Assembly: GCA_918026815.1 (NCBI GenBank)
Contig: CAKJVC010000010.1
Coordinates: forward strand, 870,501-934,500
Direction of reading: 5' to 3'
Length of the DNA stretch: 64,000 nt
From: Chalara sp. BL73
Taxonomy: Eukaryota; Ascomycota; Leotiomycetes; Helotiales
Below the pieces are notes generated by a model. The model saw nothing but the letters and a program-made list of their open reading frames with translations, searched no databases and was not told where the DNA came from. Position numbers and translations under genes: made by a program. Positions 25,101-35,683 of this stretch are shown here, in pieces (the stretch's first letter is position 1; each line of letters opens with the position of its first letter).

Positions 25101-25731
25101 GACGCTGCGACACCCGAATCATGAAAGTGCGATGGGACCTGTTGCTGTTGGTACCCATAGTTTGGATCGCCAGGAGGCTGGAAGTTTTGATTGTAGTTGC
25201 GGTTAGATTGGTAATGACGAGATGGACGATATTGACCTTGGGGAGTGAAAGCATGGGATGAATTGAAGCCAAACCCAGATCTACGAATATGAAGTGTCAG
25301 GATAAAGCTAGGATCCAGTTGGTACACAAAATTGGTATGTACTTACTGATTCGCTGCAGCATAAGAGACTCTTCCATAGTGCTCCTGGGCTTGCCGGGGA
25401 TCTACTGGGATGGACAGTTGTGCATTCATTTGCCGTCGCTGTGCTTGATTTAATCTCTTTCGGCCAGACTGTGGCTGTGCAGAGCTTGATATATCTTGAG
25501 TCTGACTGCTTGTTGTAGCGACTCCCAAATAGGCGTGTTGGTCTACTGGACTTGCTGTAGTCATATGTGGAGGCAAGGTAGGTACGGCTAGCTGGTTGTT
25601 TGCAGCAGCGGCATTGCTAAGAATTAGACCTAGCAAAGTAAGCAGCTTTATTGTCAGGCATGGTATCTCGTATACTTACCGCGAAGGCGGTCTTCCAGCG
25701 GCTGCTCTCCGGCACCTGTAGAGGGAAACAT
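22165..25731 (-). CDS. Cid1-type poly(A)/terminal uridylyl polymerase with a large insertion in the catalytic domain
   Basis: Six exons: 25680..25731, 25347..25629, 23871..25280, 23740..23819, 23414..23674, 22165..23336, totalling 1085 residues. The start is ATG 25731 (MFPSTGAGEQPLEDRLRGLI). Residues 1-260 are Gln/Asn/Ser/Tyr-rich. The nucleotidyltransferase motif FGSMSSGFATKASDMDLALL gives Gly-Ser 320-321 and catalytic Asp332/Asp334. The third catalytic Asp is Asp776 in GIQCDINFSAELALHNTLLL, about 440 residues later rather than about 60 as in Cid1. Then KELILFVKHWAKVRGIN and GTLSSYGYVLMVLHYLV mark the PAP/25A core and PAP-associated domain. The insertion (roughly residues 365-755) is helical, highly charged and partly gag-like. 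Such enzymes add U or A to RNA 3' ends. A similar insertion exists, as I recall, in related ascomycete proteins. Splice sites all agree with frame. Confidence 0.87.
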
Positions 25732-26667
25732 TGTGGAGCAGTCGGAATGGGTTCCAACACGGGGCTCCACTTGTATCTCTTCTCTAAAGGCAGAGTTGGC
25801 TGGACGTATGATGTGAAGTGATCTATCTCATAGGGAGAAAATATCATGTGATCTGCGACAAGGCTCTTCTGATAAAGCTTTCACGTAGGGGAATAAAGGC
25901 TAACCTGAAGATCCTATAGTATGAGCAAACTTGCCAGGTATACGTGACGCGTCAGTGATCAGAAAACTTGTCCGTTTTTGTTGCTGAAATATTTCTAGCT
26001 TGGTTGGGCTATTCTCAGAAGTTTTCGAACCGTAATTGTGTAGAACCTCCTGGCCCATGGTATAAATAGAGAGTCGATCAAGCTAGCCTCAAACAATCGA
26101 TGATAAGTCCTTCCTCGGTGGTGAGGGGTCCACAGTGTTTGGGATCAATTCAAGGATACTACTGTATATGGAGTCGAAAGTGACGGTTGAAGCTCAATAT
26201 TAAATGCAATGCAGTTGGCTGTGCAGGGATAGTGAATATTCCTTGGGATTCAAACGACAGGGATTGGCAAGTGTGGGGCTAGACCACAATAGGCTACCTT
26301 ATTTTGGAGTCATTGTTCAGAGTGAAGAGCTCCCCGGAACTGACCTTATTCTTCACGCAGCTTTCTCGGTGAACCATAACACATCCACGAACAAAAAAAC
26401 AATGACCTTTGCCCTCAACCTCATGCTACCTTAGTCTTTGCCGTGCAACAATACATCGCAGATACAACTGCTGCACATGGAATAGTGAAGACACTCGAGC
26501 ATATTCTCCAGACGCCTGCATCGCATCGCAAACTTCCAGCTCGTTTTTGCTTACGACGCCTCATGCGCTACTTCTAGTGATCACAGTTGCGCTGGCGATA
26601 GCCTTTGAGCGCGTAGCTCTTCAATTCGAGGTTCCTCAGCACCGTTACGACTTCATACAACCTCACC
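25732..26667. promoter_or_regulatory. Divergent promoter region between the Cid1-type gene and TFIIF alpha
   Basis: About 940 bp between divergent starts. A TATA-like motif (GGTATAAATAGAGAG) lies at about 26058, some 600 bp upstream of the TFIIF start, so it could serve an upstream transcription start or neither gene. Frames on the plus strand here are short and unrecognised. No RNA gene seen. Confidence 0.4.
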
Positions 26668-28966
26668 ATGAGTGACTCTCCTTCAGGCCTCTCCAATGGC
26701 CGAACACCTACCCCCAATGGTGGCCCTCCACAGTTCGTTCGAAAGCCCAAACCTAAGACCGACCCTCTGGTTGCGCGCAAGAAGAAGCCAGTACGAAGAG
26801 AGAATCTGCCAATCCAGTCGAGGCTTGCTCCAAATGAACCACAGATGCTCCGAAAGCCCTCTCCTGCTACATCAACCGCACCACGCGTGCTGCCTCCCCA
26901 ACCTCCGAGAATGAGTGGTGGCTGGACTCAGCAGCCGTCTGGTGAATTTCAGGACTTCCCCCTAGTCACTACCAAACAAGCTTTATTAGAGGGAATGCGG
27001 CACCACATTGCTAGATTCGCGTCTAGGAAAGATATCGATCCCACCGATCAAGATACCTTTTTACGACCAATATCGTTGCATAGGAGGGATCCGCGACAAC
27101 CAGTTGGAAAAGCAGCCAAGGAGGAAGAGCTCGTTCAGGACGTAGTTGTAGATTCGAAGGAACAAGAACGGCTGGACATTCTGAAAGCCGAAAAAGAAGC
27201 GCAAAGGGCTGCTGATCTGGCGCAAATTGCGCCTAGTGGAAAGGGCCCGAATGCCCCTGCGTCAAAGAAGAACCAAGCTTTTCGCAACGAAAAGACAAGT
27301 CAGGTCTTTAGGTTAGATAAAACGGAAGCGCAAAATAAGGAGTCTCAGTTACGCTACGAGGAGGCATTGCCATGGCATTTGGAGGACTCTGATTATAAGA
27401 ACGTCTGGGTTGGCAATTATGAAGCCGCACTCTCTGACACTACAGTCATATTTGTTGCTGAACATGCCCGTTTCAAGATGATTCCAGTGGAGAAGTGGTA
27501 CAAATTTACTCAGAAGAACCAATTTGAGGGCAGTTTTACTATTGAAGAAGCCGAGGAGGCCTTCAAGAAGAAACATAAGGAGTCACGTTGGGCAAAGAAA
27601 CAAATACAGGAAAAAGCACAGCAGGAGCAGCAGGCTCAAGACCGCGCGAGGTATACCAAGCTCTTCACGGTGAAATCCGAAAGTGCTACTTTCAAGAATG
27701 CTACCAAGACCGAGACTCAAGATGCTGATGAGGTCGATTTCGATTTAGCGGAAGATTTTCAGGACGATGATGAGCAACCGGGAGTGGTTCCTGATGAGGA
27801 CGTGACAGAAAAAGAGGCTAAAGAGCGGATTAAGAGAGACCAGCTTGCGGCTAATGTGTTCAACCAGACTAATGAAGCTGACGTAGATGCCGAAGAGCTG
27901 GAAGACGAGGAAGAAGCAGAGGCAAATAAGAGGTTGAAAAAGGAAATCAGAAAGGCGTTGACCAAGAGGGAGAAGATGACTATCTATGAGTCAGATTCCA
28001 GCAATCCTTACGCATCATCAAGCGACGATGATACTTCTGATGAGGAGAAACAAGCCGAGATTGACAAGCGTAAGGACGAGGAAGCAAAGAACAAAGCTAA
28101 GCTTGAATCTAAACTTCCTTCTGGCGCGTCGTCAAAAGGAACGAATACCCCATCTGGCCGTGGAAAGCACGTTGATCCTCTTCGAAAATCGAAGAACCTA
28201 AAGCGCTCAGGATCCCCTACTGTGTCTGAGTCTAGTGGTAACGAGTCAACTCGCAAGAAGAAGAAGATCAAGCATTCTTCACAGCCCACAGGCAGCAATA
28301 CACCTCGAGGTATGTCTCGTGCACCATCTTCCTATGCCCCGGCGGGACCCCCCTCCCCCCCCCTTCTTCCCTTGTCAGACTTTCGGTAAGCTCATCAAGT
28401 TTGTCAGAAATTACATCAACAATTTTAAATCCTAGCCCGCCTCATGGCGGTTCTATGAGCGATGGTGAAGCTACGGGAGGCGAGATGTCTGATGGAGGCA
28501 AGCGTGCCAAGAAGCTTAAGATCCGCCTCGGAGGAGCATCCACCACAAGTTCACGTGCTGGTAGCCCTGCACCCGGTAAGCTCCATGTTCCAGAGGCGAT
28601 TTTAGAAGCATTTTCTAACAGGTATCAATTATAGGACGAGCTAGCTCGATAGGAGCTGAAGGTAGCCGTGCAGGCAGTCCAGCCATACCAAACAACACAG
28701 GTCCGTTGAAACCACCTTTCCTAATTCAAAGCACACCTACTGACAATCTACAAGTGCGAAAGATGGGCCCTCTACAAGTCCAGGAGATCATCGACGCGCT
28801 AGGCGATGAAGGCGTCACGTTGTCCGACTTCATCAAGAAATTCCCTGGAAGGGTAGGCGATGACCCGGTGACGCAGACCAGCAAGAAGCAGTTCCTGCAA
28901 TATGTCAAGGACTACGCGGCATATGGTTCTGACAAGAAGTTGAGACGCAAAAAGGACGGTAAATAG
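26668..28966 (+). CDS. Transcription initiation factor IIF subunit alpha (RAP74/Tfg1 homologue)
   Basis: Three exons, 26668..28385, 28436..28575 and 28635..28966, giving 729 residues. Conserved blocks are DFPLVTTKQALLEGMRHHIARF, then LRYEEALPWHLEDSDYKNVWVGNYE and the dimerisation strands KMIPVEKWYKFTQKNQF. A long acidic/Lys-rich central region follows. After the splices come PPHGGSMSDGEATGGEMSDG, KRAKKLKIRLGG and a C-terminal winged helix (IIDALGDEGVTLSDFIKKFP ... YGSDKKLRRKKDGK). TFIIF escorts RNA polymerase II into the preinitiation complex, and the winged helix contacts FCP1 and TFIIB. At the exon 1 end, a GTATGT donor (28311) with a C-rich tract ending TTGTCAG (28379) is also in frame, so up to 69 more bases could be intron. 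ATG 26668 is the only good start. Confidence 0.92.
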
Positions 28967-29220
28967 ACGATGCTATGAATATTCCTGAGGATGAGAGGTC
29001 AGGGGACGTTTAATCAGATACCATTAAATCGCCGCCGTCTGTGTTCAAGTTAGAATGGCAGCTCGGAAGCAGTGGCCATAGAAAATGAAACCAATGATTA
29101 CCACGATGCTCCCGAGAGCTAGATATTCGCATCTAAGTATTATATTAAGTATCTATATATAAGAAACGCAGGTTCAACCCCAATCCTCATCTGCATCCCA
29201 TTAAACATTAAATCGCTTCC

Positions 29221-31301
29221 CTAAATCAAGGCCACCAATAGGATGCAAGATGCCGCAAGCAGCGACGAAATTGCGTTCCTGCTACCAGCACCAGTGAACT
29301 CTGTAGTCGTAGGATACCTCGTAGGAACCGTCCCATTTGCCTGACCGCCTACAGTCGCGGTCCCAGCGGACGGCGCAACATGATATGATGCTGGCACCGC
29401 GCCAGATTTTGTGGTCAGCGCTGTAGGAGGCACGGTAATGGTGCTCGCTGTCTGGCTCGCAGCGACCACATTCGGTACCGAGGTGTATGATCCGATAACC
29501 ACAGAGCTGGGAGGGGTATAAGTAGGAAGAGTGGCGTTCCAGTTCGGGTGCGCGACGGTGAAGATGGTAGCTGTCGGAAGGATGTAGGTCGGGTTGACAA
29601 AGGTGGGTGTGTAGATTGTTTCGACGTTGGGTGTTTGGAGGGGTTGAAGGGTGTGTGGAGCGGTGAGGTGGGTGATGGTTGTTGGGTTGCTGGGTGAGAA
29701 GGCGGCGATGGTGTTTTCTGCAGAGGAGAGTGTTGAGAGCGCAGTGGAGGGAATGGTGGTAGGAAGGATCGCGCCAACAGGGCAGACAGTCGTGTAGAGG
29801 ATCTTGGTAGATGTGATTACTACCTGGGAGGTGAGTGATGCGGGGCAGTGCAGGACAGTGTTGGCGCAGGCGGTAATAGTTATTAGGTCGGTGGCATAGA
29901 CAGTGGATGTTGTGAGAGAAGCAGCAGAGGTGATGGTACCACTTGGGTAGGTGTTGTTTCCATACGCTCCAGTTGGCGAGGGTAGGACTACGAGGGAGGT
30001 GGAAGATATGGCTGAGCTTGAAGATTCGAGGAAAATACCACCTGAAGAAGAGATGGTAACTGTAGGTACGACTAGCGAAGAGATCGCTGGAATTTCGACA
30101 GGAGATGCTGTGACTGCAGCTGGGGAATTGGTGATTGAAGCAGCTGCGGTAGGTAGTTCCAGAAGAGAGGTTGCCGCGGGACGAGTGATGCAGAGACTCG
30201 GTAGTGGATATTCTAAGAGCGTTGTGATGACAGCAGGGCTTGCGCCGAACTCCTTGTAGTTGATAGACACAACTGCATGAGCGTACGCACCAACATTAAG
30301 ATCTATGCTCTCAACGATTGAAAGAGCACAAACATCAGTTGTACTGATGGTGGCAACGTACTCGATGAGGTCAGCGAAGACTCCTAGTTCGAAGTCGAAG
30401 CCAGTTCCAAAGAGCTCGACAGTTGTTCCTGCCTGCACTCGGACACGGAGAGCAGCCTTGAGTGTTGCAGAACCTGTATTTACTGTGACTGGCAAGTTGT
30501 CAATCTCTCCATTGCCACTAATCCTATTAGCCGTTTGAACAGAAGCAAGATAGAGGTTCCACTTACAAGTCAAAATCAACAATGTTACCAGATATTGGGT
30601 CAACAGTGATATAAGCTCCCTCTGGGAAAGCAAACTCGAAACCAGCATCAATATCGAGAGTAGCACTTAAAGAAAAAACGAGATCAATCGACAGAATAGC
30701 CCCAAAGCTGATATCTTCACTGATCTCCAAGCCAGAGAGTAGGTTGCTAGTGAAAATAGGGAATGAGTAAGATCCAGTGTTGGTAGCCAAAATGTTGAAA
30801 TCAAAATGTCCGCCGACATTGTCAAGCGAGACTTTCACATTCAGATCGAATGCTTCCACAATTGCATCCACGGGGTTCTCAAAAAATGAGATGATGTCAC
30901 CAATGATATCCTCTTTTTTGTCGACACCAGCAGTGGAGATGACTGCTTGTCCCCAAGTTCTACAGTCGACGCACTCGACCTTCAGACGGTAGGCATCTCC
31001 AACTCGGCCGGATGTGGAACCAGCACCACTAATCTGATCAGCAAGACCAAGGATGAGAAAAGATGTTGTGTTTATCCTTAGGTTGATTGTATGAAAAAGC
31101 TAAAGTCACTCACATATCGAACAGAACCTGGTTAACATGGCTTGTTGTGAGGTCGAAGTTGCCCAGCTGAATAGAAGGGAGGCCTCTGTCCTCCAAAGCA
31201 GAATAGACTTGCAAATCTGTAGAACGGACAACGACTGGACCTGCGGTCACAGAAACGGCCAAGGCGCTAATGAGCATACATTTACGAAGAACGGACAACA
31301 T
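29221..31301 (-). CDS. Secreted, probably GPI-anchored cell-surface protein of unknown function
   Basis: Three exons, 31114..31301, 30567..31028 and 29221..30523, give 650 residues. Intron 1 (85 nt) ends GATTAG; an alternative 37-nt acceptor is also in frame but too short to be likely. Intron 2 is 43 nt. Residues 1-24 form a signal peptide (LISALAVSVTAGPVVV). A beta-rich ectodomain follows with VECVDCRTWGQAVIS, then repeated amphipathic strands (FSLSATLDIDAGFEFAFPEG, TTVELFGTGFDFELGVFADL). Related fungal secreted proteins share this layout but have no assigned role. Residues 390-620 are Ser/Thr/Pro-rich, presumably O-glycosylated. The C-terminus (TGAGSRNAISSLLAASCILLVALI) fits a GPI signal: small residues and then a hydrophobic tail. 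The neighbouring divergent gene is BUD13, so context gives no hint. Function unassigned. Confidence 0.8.
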
Positions 31302-32145
31302 GGTGAGCAAAAGAGTGTGTATAGCTGGGCTATATTAGAGAAAGACTGTAGTTGGAAATAAAACAAAAAACCGCAATATTAACTGGGTCCAAAAGTAAAG
31401 AATGAGAGAAGCCCCGTTGATCCTGAAAGCAAAACAGAAAGGGAGATAGAAAGAACTTATGGAAAAGACGACAGGAGACCGTACAGCTTGCCACTACTCG
31501 GTGATTCCGCGATACAGGCATTTACTGGCATCACAACATGGTGAACCTGTGGACGCTGCACTGCAATAGGAAATCAACCCTTGGTAAAACTCATGCAATC
31601 GTCCCATGTGCCAACAAATAGGCAGTATAAGACAGCTACCGAGCATCCCCTGGGACGACAAAGATCCATCACGCTTGGACGTTTCTCCATCCCATTGGAT
31701 TCTCTTTCGGGAGGTTCCTTTCTAACGATCGACCATTGAGATGTTTCTTTTCAAAGTACTGGGGTCGATTGGGTTCGTAACATGTTCAAGTTTGTTTCAA
31801 GGCCTTGCCGTTGAGGCTGAGCGCAAAGATGTAGGTGAACGTTGCAATCTGAATCGCAGCCGTGCGCGTTGGACTTGAGTAATATGATTGGACGTCAGGG
31901 AGATTGGCTTAATTAGCATGTGAGCCATTGATTATATAAGCCGAATTTTTCCTTGAGACAACTGATTATCTGCTTCAGCCTCATCAACAGCATGGTATTC
32001 AGAACCTTAGCGACTATCTAAGCAAACCATATCAGGCAACAGATAGTCCCGGCTTCTTGTGCCAGGAAACATTTAGCATTCAGGCTAGTGCATCCTAAAA
32101 TACAGGAACCGTACCGGCACACCATTGGGAAAACCCCATAGTAAC
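31302..32145. promoter_or_regulatory. Divergent promoter region between the GPI-protein gene and BUD13
   Basis: About 840 bp between divergent starts. An ATTATATAAG element lies at about 31931-31940, roughly 210 bp upstream of the BUD13 ATG. On the other side a polyadenine-rich and CT-rich stretch (31360-31450) lies near the surface-protein start. No further gene seen. Confidence 0.4.
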
Positions 32146-33117
32146 ATGTCTCTTTCCTCCTACCTTGCCTCCAAATATCTCACAGCCGACGAGCGCCCTT
32201 CCAAAAAGCGCAAGCGCAGCTCTAAAAAAGCTGAGGGCCTCATAATAGAAGACGACGACGCTCTAGGGTGGTCCACCACCGCCCAAAACGCCGACGACGA
32301 TGATTCCACGCCTGTCACGGTAAACGCAGGCAGCGCCGAGTTCCGCAAGGCTAAGAAGAGCGCGTGGAAAACAGTAGGTGTGCCGGTTTTGCAACCTAAA
32401 GATGATGGCGCAGAGGCAGAGGCGGATCGCATTATCAGGGAGGCAGGAGAGGAGGGACGGGAGAGGGCAGATGATGAGACGCCAGTGATTGAGGACGAGG
32501 ATGTGGTGAAGATGGGGGATGGGACGCATGCCGGGCTGCAGAGCGCGGAGGATGTGAAAAGGCAGTTCGAGAAACGGAAGAGGGAGGAGGCGCTGGCTTG
32601 GCAGAAGGAGAATAGGAAGACGAAGGGAGAGGAGGAGACGGTGTACCGGGATGCTACAGGTAGGAGGATTGATATCAGTATGAAGAGGGCGGAAGCGAAG
32701 AAGGAGCTTGATGCCAAGGCGAGGAAAGAATTGGAAGAGAAAGAGGCGCAGAAGGGAGATACACAGATTCGGGAGAAGGAAAGGAGGAAGGAGGAACTTG
32801 CTGATGCGAAGTTTATGACGCTCGCGCGAGGAGTGGATGATGAGGATATGAATCGGGAGTTGAGGGAGAGGGAGAGGTGGAATGACCCCGCTGCGCAATT
32901 CTTGAGTGAGAAGAAAGAGAGCACAAGCGGAAAGGCTGGCAGGAAAGGGAAGCCGGTGTACAAAGGAGCGAGTGCGCCGAATCGGTATGGCATTCGTCCT
33001 GGGCATAGATGGGATGGTGTGGATCGAGGAAATGGATGGGAAGGGGAAAGATTCAAGGCGATGAATCGGATAGAAAGGAACAAGAACCTGGATTATTCTT
33101 GGCAGATGGATACATAA
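32146..33117 (+). CDS. BUD13: Pre-mRNA-splicing factor CWC26 (BUD13 family)
   Basis: Single exon, 323 residues from ATG 32146 (MSLSSYLASKYL). An in-frame TTG further upstream was disregarded. The N-terminal SLSSYLASKYL motif, a Lys/Arg patch, then EETVYRDATGRRIDISMKRAEAKK and the C-terminal ASAPNRYGIRPGHRWDGVDRGNGWE...KNLDYSWQMD are diagnostic of BUD13/CWC26. The protein belongs to the RES (retention and splicing) complex with Snu17 and Pml1. It acts in the nucleus on spliceosome activation and nuclear retention of unspliced RNA. The middle is a charged helical stretch of about 120 residues. Long frames on the opposite strand are shadows caused by Glu/Lys/Arg codon bias. With CWC25 at 1.2-2.5 kb, two spliceosomal genes lie in this window, without evidence of a functional cluster. 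Confidence 0.95.
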   Translation: MSLSSYLASKYLTADERPSKKRKRSSKKAEGLIIEDDDALGWSTTAQNADDDDSTPVTVNAGSAEFRKAKKSAWKTVGVPVLQPKDDGAEAEADRIIREAGEEGRERADDETPVIEDEDVVKMGDGTHAGLQSAEDVKRQFEKRKREEALAWQKENRKTKGEEETVYRDATGRRIDISMKRAEAKKELDAKARKELEEKEAQKGDTQIREKERRKEELADAKFMTLARGVDDEDMNRELRERERWNDPAAQFLSEKKESTSGKAGRKGKPVYKGASAPNRYGIRPGHRWDGVDRGNGWEGERFKAMNRIERNKNLDYSWQMDT

Positions 33118-35683
33118 AGTAATACGAGCACTCACAGGTCAAGGAATTCATGCTGTGGATTATTATGTGCCAATTTTATATCCGAACTAAGCATCATTTC
33201 TACAGTGTTTCATACATTCACTGCCTCTAGCAGCATTTTCAAGGACCGCAAGTTACATTTTCAAGGTTGGAGGTATCTGTTCAAAATGTCTCACAGTCTA
33301 ATATTAAATACATATCGGTTGCATATCGCATTCTTTGAGTAATGGTAGGTTGTTCTCCAACTTATCTGATAAGAAATGACTCTCAGACACCATCTGTTGG
33401 CAAGCTTAGAGTCATATGCAAACTCAGTTTTTGATGACAACGAGAATAAATCGAGCAGCGTGGCCAAGGGGATGTCAACCGGCTTTGGGTATGGAGTTTG
33501 TTTGTCTTACTCCAAGGGTCAAAATAGGCAACGAACGGCGACTGGAAACTTCACCATTAGTTCTCAATATATGCAACCAAGATATGGGGATGCAGAGAAG
33601 CTTACTATATGAGAGCTAGGCTTAAATCTCCTAAATTTTCCAATGTCCTCAGTTTGGTGATCTTTACCTTCCAACTTTATACGTTGCCGCTCATCCATCT
33701 TCAGATTTCTCAAGCACCTCTCCTATTTGATCCTCAATATCTTCGAGCTTTTGCTCGACGGTCTCCTTTTATCTTCTTAGAGTATCGGGCTCTTTCTTCA
33801 TTTTACGCCAGATCATTGGGCTTCTGTTCAATTAATATAGGCATTGCCATTTCTCCGGTGATAACGAAATGATTAACAATGCTACCGTAAACACTCAACG
33901 CTTAATCCAGTAGTTATCACGGTGCTATGTGTTGGATTGTATTTGTATCGGGGCAGGTGAGCTTCAATTTTTCATCAGGGTTTGTAGAGAATTGCAGGAG
34001 GAAGCCAGTTGACAATATATTATCTTAAATTTTCAAATGAGCCGGCGAACTTTGCAAGCGTGAATGTGTATAGTACATTCTGGTTTAGTCAGGATTGGGA
34101 TCCTCGGTGCCGTTGCCGATGGTGCGATCGACGGACACTAGAAGCTCCCGTCCCTTGCTAGAAAGCTATATACATAACTGAGGTAGATCTTCGCATCTAT
34201 GTCTCAGCGGACTGACGACCTCGACCTGCTTGACATATCGCTCCTTGCGGCATCATTACACTGGTGAAAAGAATATTCCCGTGAGTCTCGACTGGCTTTA
34301 TTAGGCTGCTCCAATGGCTCGCCGACTGCTTACTAAATTTAGGCCAGTATTGAGTAGAACATGCAGGTATCACAGGCCGAGGACAAATCTGAAGTGGCAG
34401 TACGACCTTGTATCTAGATATCAAGGCGCTATGAACCTCGGTGGGGTATGTAACCACATCTTTCCACGACTTGGAACGATAAACGATAAAAAGATATCGG
34501 AGTATGAACGCTTTCAGGTACGTCGATACGGCAAGGTGGAAGTCACCCGTGCGTGATAAGCGATAAAGAGCACGCGCCGGCAGTCCACGGATTTTTTGGT
34601 GATGCTTTCGGACACCGCAGGTGTTGAGAAGGAGGGGTTTTGGTTTACTACTTGCAACTCTCCCGCCATCAAACTGGTCATTCAGACGCCATTATTGGCA
34701 GCCTAACTTCTGGCTGGTTTTCTCTCAATTCAACGAGAAAAACAATCGACGACGCATCACCATCTAAAATCCAGGAGCAACAAATTTCCCTTTGTTTACA
34801 GGATGGGTCACGTGTCAGGTCCCGGGGCGTTTCTTAGCTGTGTCTTGGCCAGATTGGCAATCTCACTCTCGTTACTCTATCTCTCTCTCAGCCTTGCGTT
34901 TGCGTTTTGTTTGGCTCGCCCCTGGACGTGCGCAATGAGATCACCCTCATCTCTCCATATTCATGCCCGTACACGAACGCGCATTCCGTGGCACATCATT
35001 GGCCCATCACTGTTGGCATGGCGCTTGCTTCCGCCTCCACACAATCCACACGATCGTCTTTTCCTCTCGTTTGGCAGGTCGCATTTGACTTAAACCATCG
35101 AACAACCACCGTAACCATCCCTGCCCCTGATTTTGTCCCCATGAACAACGCGAAATGGGAAGGGATCTCCGATGTTGCCCCTCGCGCTAGCATGACAGGC
35201 TGCATTTTGGGTTCCCAGAATGACAAGGAAAAGAGGAAAGAAACAGATTGAGAGTTGGGGTTCGGGGGAATAATTTGCATCTGGTCACACCTCCACCAGC
35301 CATGGTCAAGAGATCGATAGACCGGGGAGGGCCCTACTATACTCAGTAGTATGGATGTGCCCCCCTCTTTCACTGATGAACAGGTTAGTGTAGCCCTGCT
35401 ACCAACTTTTCCTTGTGTATATCTTTCCGAAGTCTCGCTGGGAGTCCCTGCTTTTCTTTTGCTTCTTGTGGTCTTCCTCTTGTCACCCTTCCTCCCACTC
35501 CGCACATACTCAGGAACTTTCTGGGAAGTGAGCCTGGATCGCGCTTGGTCATATCTCGACCCGCCAGCTTACAGCATCCATTTGCCATCAGACTGAAAAT
35601 AAATTTGTGGTGCAAAATATTGGAAAAGTAGTGTAAAGAGACAGCCGTTGTTACTCTCAGTATTACCAAAAGTACATATCAAT
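33118..35683. other. Intergenic stretch, no gene recognised
   Basis: About 2.57 kb between BUD13 and the ceramidase gene. Overlapping frames on both strands up to 169 codons occur at 34800-35670, but neither strand has a family motif or splice support. The part near 34780-34960 is CT-rich and may be promoter or 5' leader of the ceramidase. I saw no RNA gene. Confidence 0.5.

Noticed and set aside
29165..29190. GGTTCAACCCC near the end of the TFIIF intergenic
   Set aside because: Isolated B-box-like string without any cloverleaf upstream.
30969..31113. Short 37-nt alternative intron in the GPI-protein gene
   Set aside because: In frame, but shorter than any other intron in the window; the 85-nt intron with a GCTGAT branch is preferred.
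32160..33135. Two minus-strand frames of 290-307 codons opposite BUD13
   Set aside because: Shadows of the Glu/Lys/Arg-rich plus-strand gene; translations are Ser/Leu/Phe low-complexity and BUD13 is unmistakable.
34803..35505. Frames of 96-169 codons on both strands upstream of the ceramidase
   Set aside because: Mutually overlapping, low-complexity translations with no splice logic or family motif.
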